Source: Phyllobacterium sp. 628
GTDB taxonomy: Bacteria; Pseudomonadota; Alphaproteobacteria; Rhizobiales; Rhizobiaceae
Direction of reading: 5' to 3'
NCBI RefSeq assembly: GCF_014189505.1
Contig: NZ_CP050303.1
Coordinates: forward strand, 186,001-250,000
DNA: 64,000 nt
This document shows, piece after piece, positions 62,372 through 64,000 of the stretch. The stretch's first letter is position 1. Each line of letters starts with the position of its first letter. The notes under the pieces were generated by a model. It saw only the letters and a program-made list of their open reading frames with translations, did no database searches and was not told the origin of the DNA. Made by a program: the position numbers and the translations under genes.

Positions 62372-63844
62372 ATGGCTGAGCAGCGATCAACGAGCAATGA
62401 TGCACCGGTTATCGTGCTGTTCCGGCACGATTTGCGGATCAGCGACAATCGCGCGCTGTATGCGGCGGCAGGGACGGGTAAGCCGGTTATTCCGGTATTT
62501 CTGTGGGATGAACAAGCCGAACAGGCCCGCGCCATCGGCGGCGCCCGTCAATGGTGGCTGCACCATTCACTGACAGGGCTCCACACTTCTTTGCGATCAA
62601 TCGGTGCTGACCTGCTTTTGAAGCGGGGCTTAACGCAGGATATCGTTGATGCCCTGATCGAAGAAACCGGCGCAGACATGGTTCTGTGGAACCGCCGCTA
62701 TGATCCCCCAGGTGTCGAGACAGACAAAGTCCTGAAAGCGGAACTGGGGCAGCGTGACATCGCGGCGGAAAGCTTTGATGGTCATCTCCTGCATGAACCC
62801 TATCTTTTCAAGACAGGTTCGGGCGGTTTTTACCGGGTATATTCGCCATTCTGGCGGGCTTTCACTGTAGGGCCCGAACCGCGAGATCCGGTCCCGGCTC
62901 CGAAAAAGCTGCGGCCTTACCAAGGCAAAACCAGCACGGACAGGCTGGACAATTGGGGGCTGTTGCCGAACAGGCCGGATTGGGCAAAAGGCTTTGCGAA
63001 GGACTGGACACCGGGAGAAGCAGGCGCGCACCAACGTTTGGCCGACTTCCTCGACGGGGCCATTGCTGCCTACAAACACGACCGGGACAAGCCTGCCATC
63101 GAAGCAACATCACGGCTTTCGCCCCATCTTGCCCATGGTGAAATCACACCATTCCAGATTTGGCGCGCGCTGAAATCGCCCGAGCTTGCCGATGAGGGCG
63201 AGGGCGTAGAGAAGTTTCGCAGAGAGATCGGCTGGCGCGAATTCTCCTACCACCTGCTGTTCAACAATCCGCAATTGGCGACGAAGAACTACAATGCTTC
63301 GTTCGACAATTTCACATGGCGCAACGCTCCAGACCATCTTGCCGCGTGGCAGCAAGGTCAAACCGGCTATCCCATCGTCGATGCCGGGATGCGCCAGCTC
63401 TGGCAGACCGGCTGGATGCACAACCGTGTCCGCATGATTACGGCATCGTTTCTGATCAAGCATCTGCGCGTTGACTGGCGCCGGGGTGAGGAATGGTTCT
63501 GGGATACGCTTGTCGATGCGGACCCCGCCAGCAATGCCGCAAGCTGGCAATGGGTCGCTGGATCAGGAGCCGATGCGGCGCCGTATTTCCGGATTTTCAA
63601 CCCCATGCTGCAGGGCGACAAGTTCGACCCGAGGGGTGGTTACATCAGGGAATTTGTGCCGGAACTCAAACATCTTCCCGACAAATATCTGCATGCGCCA
63701 TGGCTTGCTCCGGAAGCGGTTTTGAAGGATGCCAAGGTCAGCCTCGGCGAAACCTATCCGCAGCCGATCGTCGATCATCAGGCGGCGCGACAGCAGGCAT
63801 TGATCGCCTATGCCGAGACGCGAAAAACATCTGAACCGATTTAG
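62372..63844 (+). CDS. phr: Deoxyribodipyrimidine photolyase (cryptochrome/photolyase family)
   Basis: A 490-residue class I photolyase. The N-terminal antenna domain begins PVIVLFRHDLRISDNRALYAAAGTGKPVIPVFLWDE. The FAD domain has SRLSPHLAHGEITPFQIWRAL, REIGWREFSYHLLFNNP, GYPIVDAGMRQLWQTGWMHNRVRMITASFLIKHLRVDWR and WQWVAGSGADAAPYFRIFNPMLQGDKFDPRGGYIREFVPEL. The Trp residues of the electron-transfer chain are in place. It repairs UV-made pyrimidine dimers with blue light. It is the third gene after the RpoE-type promoter. The 156 bases from here to the window end hold no gene, only a short TTTTCC-GT-GGAAAA hairpin. Confidence 0.95.
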   Translation: MAEQRSTSNDAPVIVLFRHDLRISDNRALYAAAGTGKPVIPVFLWDEQAEQARAIGGARQWWLHHSLTGLHTSLRSIGADLLLKRGLTQDIVDALIEETGADMVLWNRRYDPPGVETDKVLKAELGQRDIAAESFDGHLLHEPYLFKTGSGGFYRVYSPFWRAFTVGPEPRDPVPAPKKLRPYQGKTSTDRLDNWGLLPNRPDWAKGFAKDWTPGEAGAHQRLADFLDGAIAAYKHDRDKPAIEATSRLSPHLAHGEITPFQIWRALKSPELADEGEGVEKFRREIGWREFSYHLLFNNPQLATKNYNASFDNFTWRNAPDHLAAWQQGQTGYPIVDAGMRQLWQTGWMHNRVRMITASFLIKHLRVDWRRGEEWFWDTLVDADPASNAASWQWVAGSGADAAPYFRIFNPMLQGDKFDPRGGYIREFVPELKHLPDKYLHAPWLAPEAVLKDAKVSLGETYPQPIVDHQAARQQALIAYAETRKTSEPI

Positions 63845-64000
63845 CTGTAAAACCATTTTCCGTGGAAAAGGCAAAAACGAACCTTCCAAAGCGGTTCGCA
63901 CGTCGATTTTTGATCAAAAAATGGCGAGAATTGGCCTCAAGGTCCACATCGTGCACAATTTTTTTGACGTTTTCGTAAAATTTGCTTTGAGAGAAAACAG

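Overview
The window reads as a chromosome-type segment from an alphaproteobacterium of the order Rhizobiales (Brucellaceae or Phyllobacteriaceae are the best guesses). The reasons are the hmuP-S-T-U-V heme locus, the RpoE-ChrR pair with its usual partner genes, several rhizobial-type ABC sugar operons, palindromic intergenic elements typical of the order, and tightly packed genes with 1 to 4 base overlaps. I found no rRNA, tRNA, CRISPR array, phage or replication origin.

Layout. 1-8.3 kb: carbohydrate uptake and catabolism. It holds the tail of one ribose-type permease, a FadR-type and a LacI-type regulator, a TIM-barrel isomerase, a Gfo/Idh/MocA dehydrogenase and a complete ribose-type ABC transporter ending at a clear terminator. 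8.3-12.8 kb: heme uptake and use (hemP, hmuS, hmuT, hmuU, hmuV), with a truncated divergent relic upstream. 12.9-22.4 kb: a vitamin B12 island. A cobalamin riboswitch precedes nrdA-nrdB, a 75-residue orphan and cobF, followed by metH with its own palindromic operator. NrdB lacks the radical tyrosine (Phe158 at that place) and has Glu120 as first metal ligand, so it looks like a class Ic-type (metal radical) enzyme. 22.3-25.4 kb: an AraC regulator, an Fsr-like MFS exporter, and an IS5/IS427-type insertion sequence lodged inside the exporter's stop codon. 25.5-30.7 kb: AraC regulator plus TonB-dependent siderophore receptor, then a YadG/YadH-like ABC-2 exporter. 31-33.7 kb: a small membrane protein and a divergent MFS/LysR pair. 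33.9-44 kb: a DUF3053 lipoprotein, then a divergent ABC-transport and catabolic cluster (SDR, UgpC-type ATPase, RpiR regulator and a frameshifted D-serine/D-threonine-type PLP enzyme on the minus strand; binding protein, two permeases, RidA and an M81 MlrC-type peptidase on the plus strand). 44-50.4 kb: tyrosine catabolism (MarR, hmgA, fahA, maiA, hppD, Lrp) with two MazEF/PemK-type toxin-antitoxin modules. 50.5-56.5 kb: the ligase-associated DNA repair set (pdeM, lhr-type helicase, exonuclease, ligase), with the ligase frameshifted. 56.5-63.9 kb: an RpoE-ChrR photo-oxidative stress cluster with DUF2177, DUF1295, an alpha/beta hydrolase, an FAD oxidoreductase, DUF1365 and a photolyase, tied together by three copies of the promoter TGATCC-N16-CGTA.

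The genes fit together in modules. The riboswitch should raise a B12-independent ribonucleotide reductase and a corrin-ring enzyme when B12 is short. The RpoE promoters link light damage sensing to photolyase and lipid-type enzymes. The minus- and plus-strand halves of the 34-44 kb cluster share one control region. Two single-base frameshifts (near 35,221 and 56,030) break otherwise well-conserved genes and should be checked against reads before being called pseudogenes.
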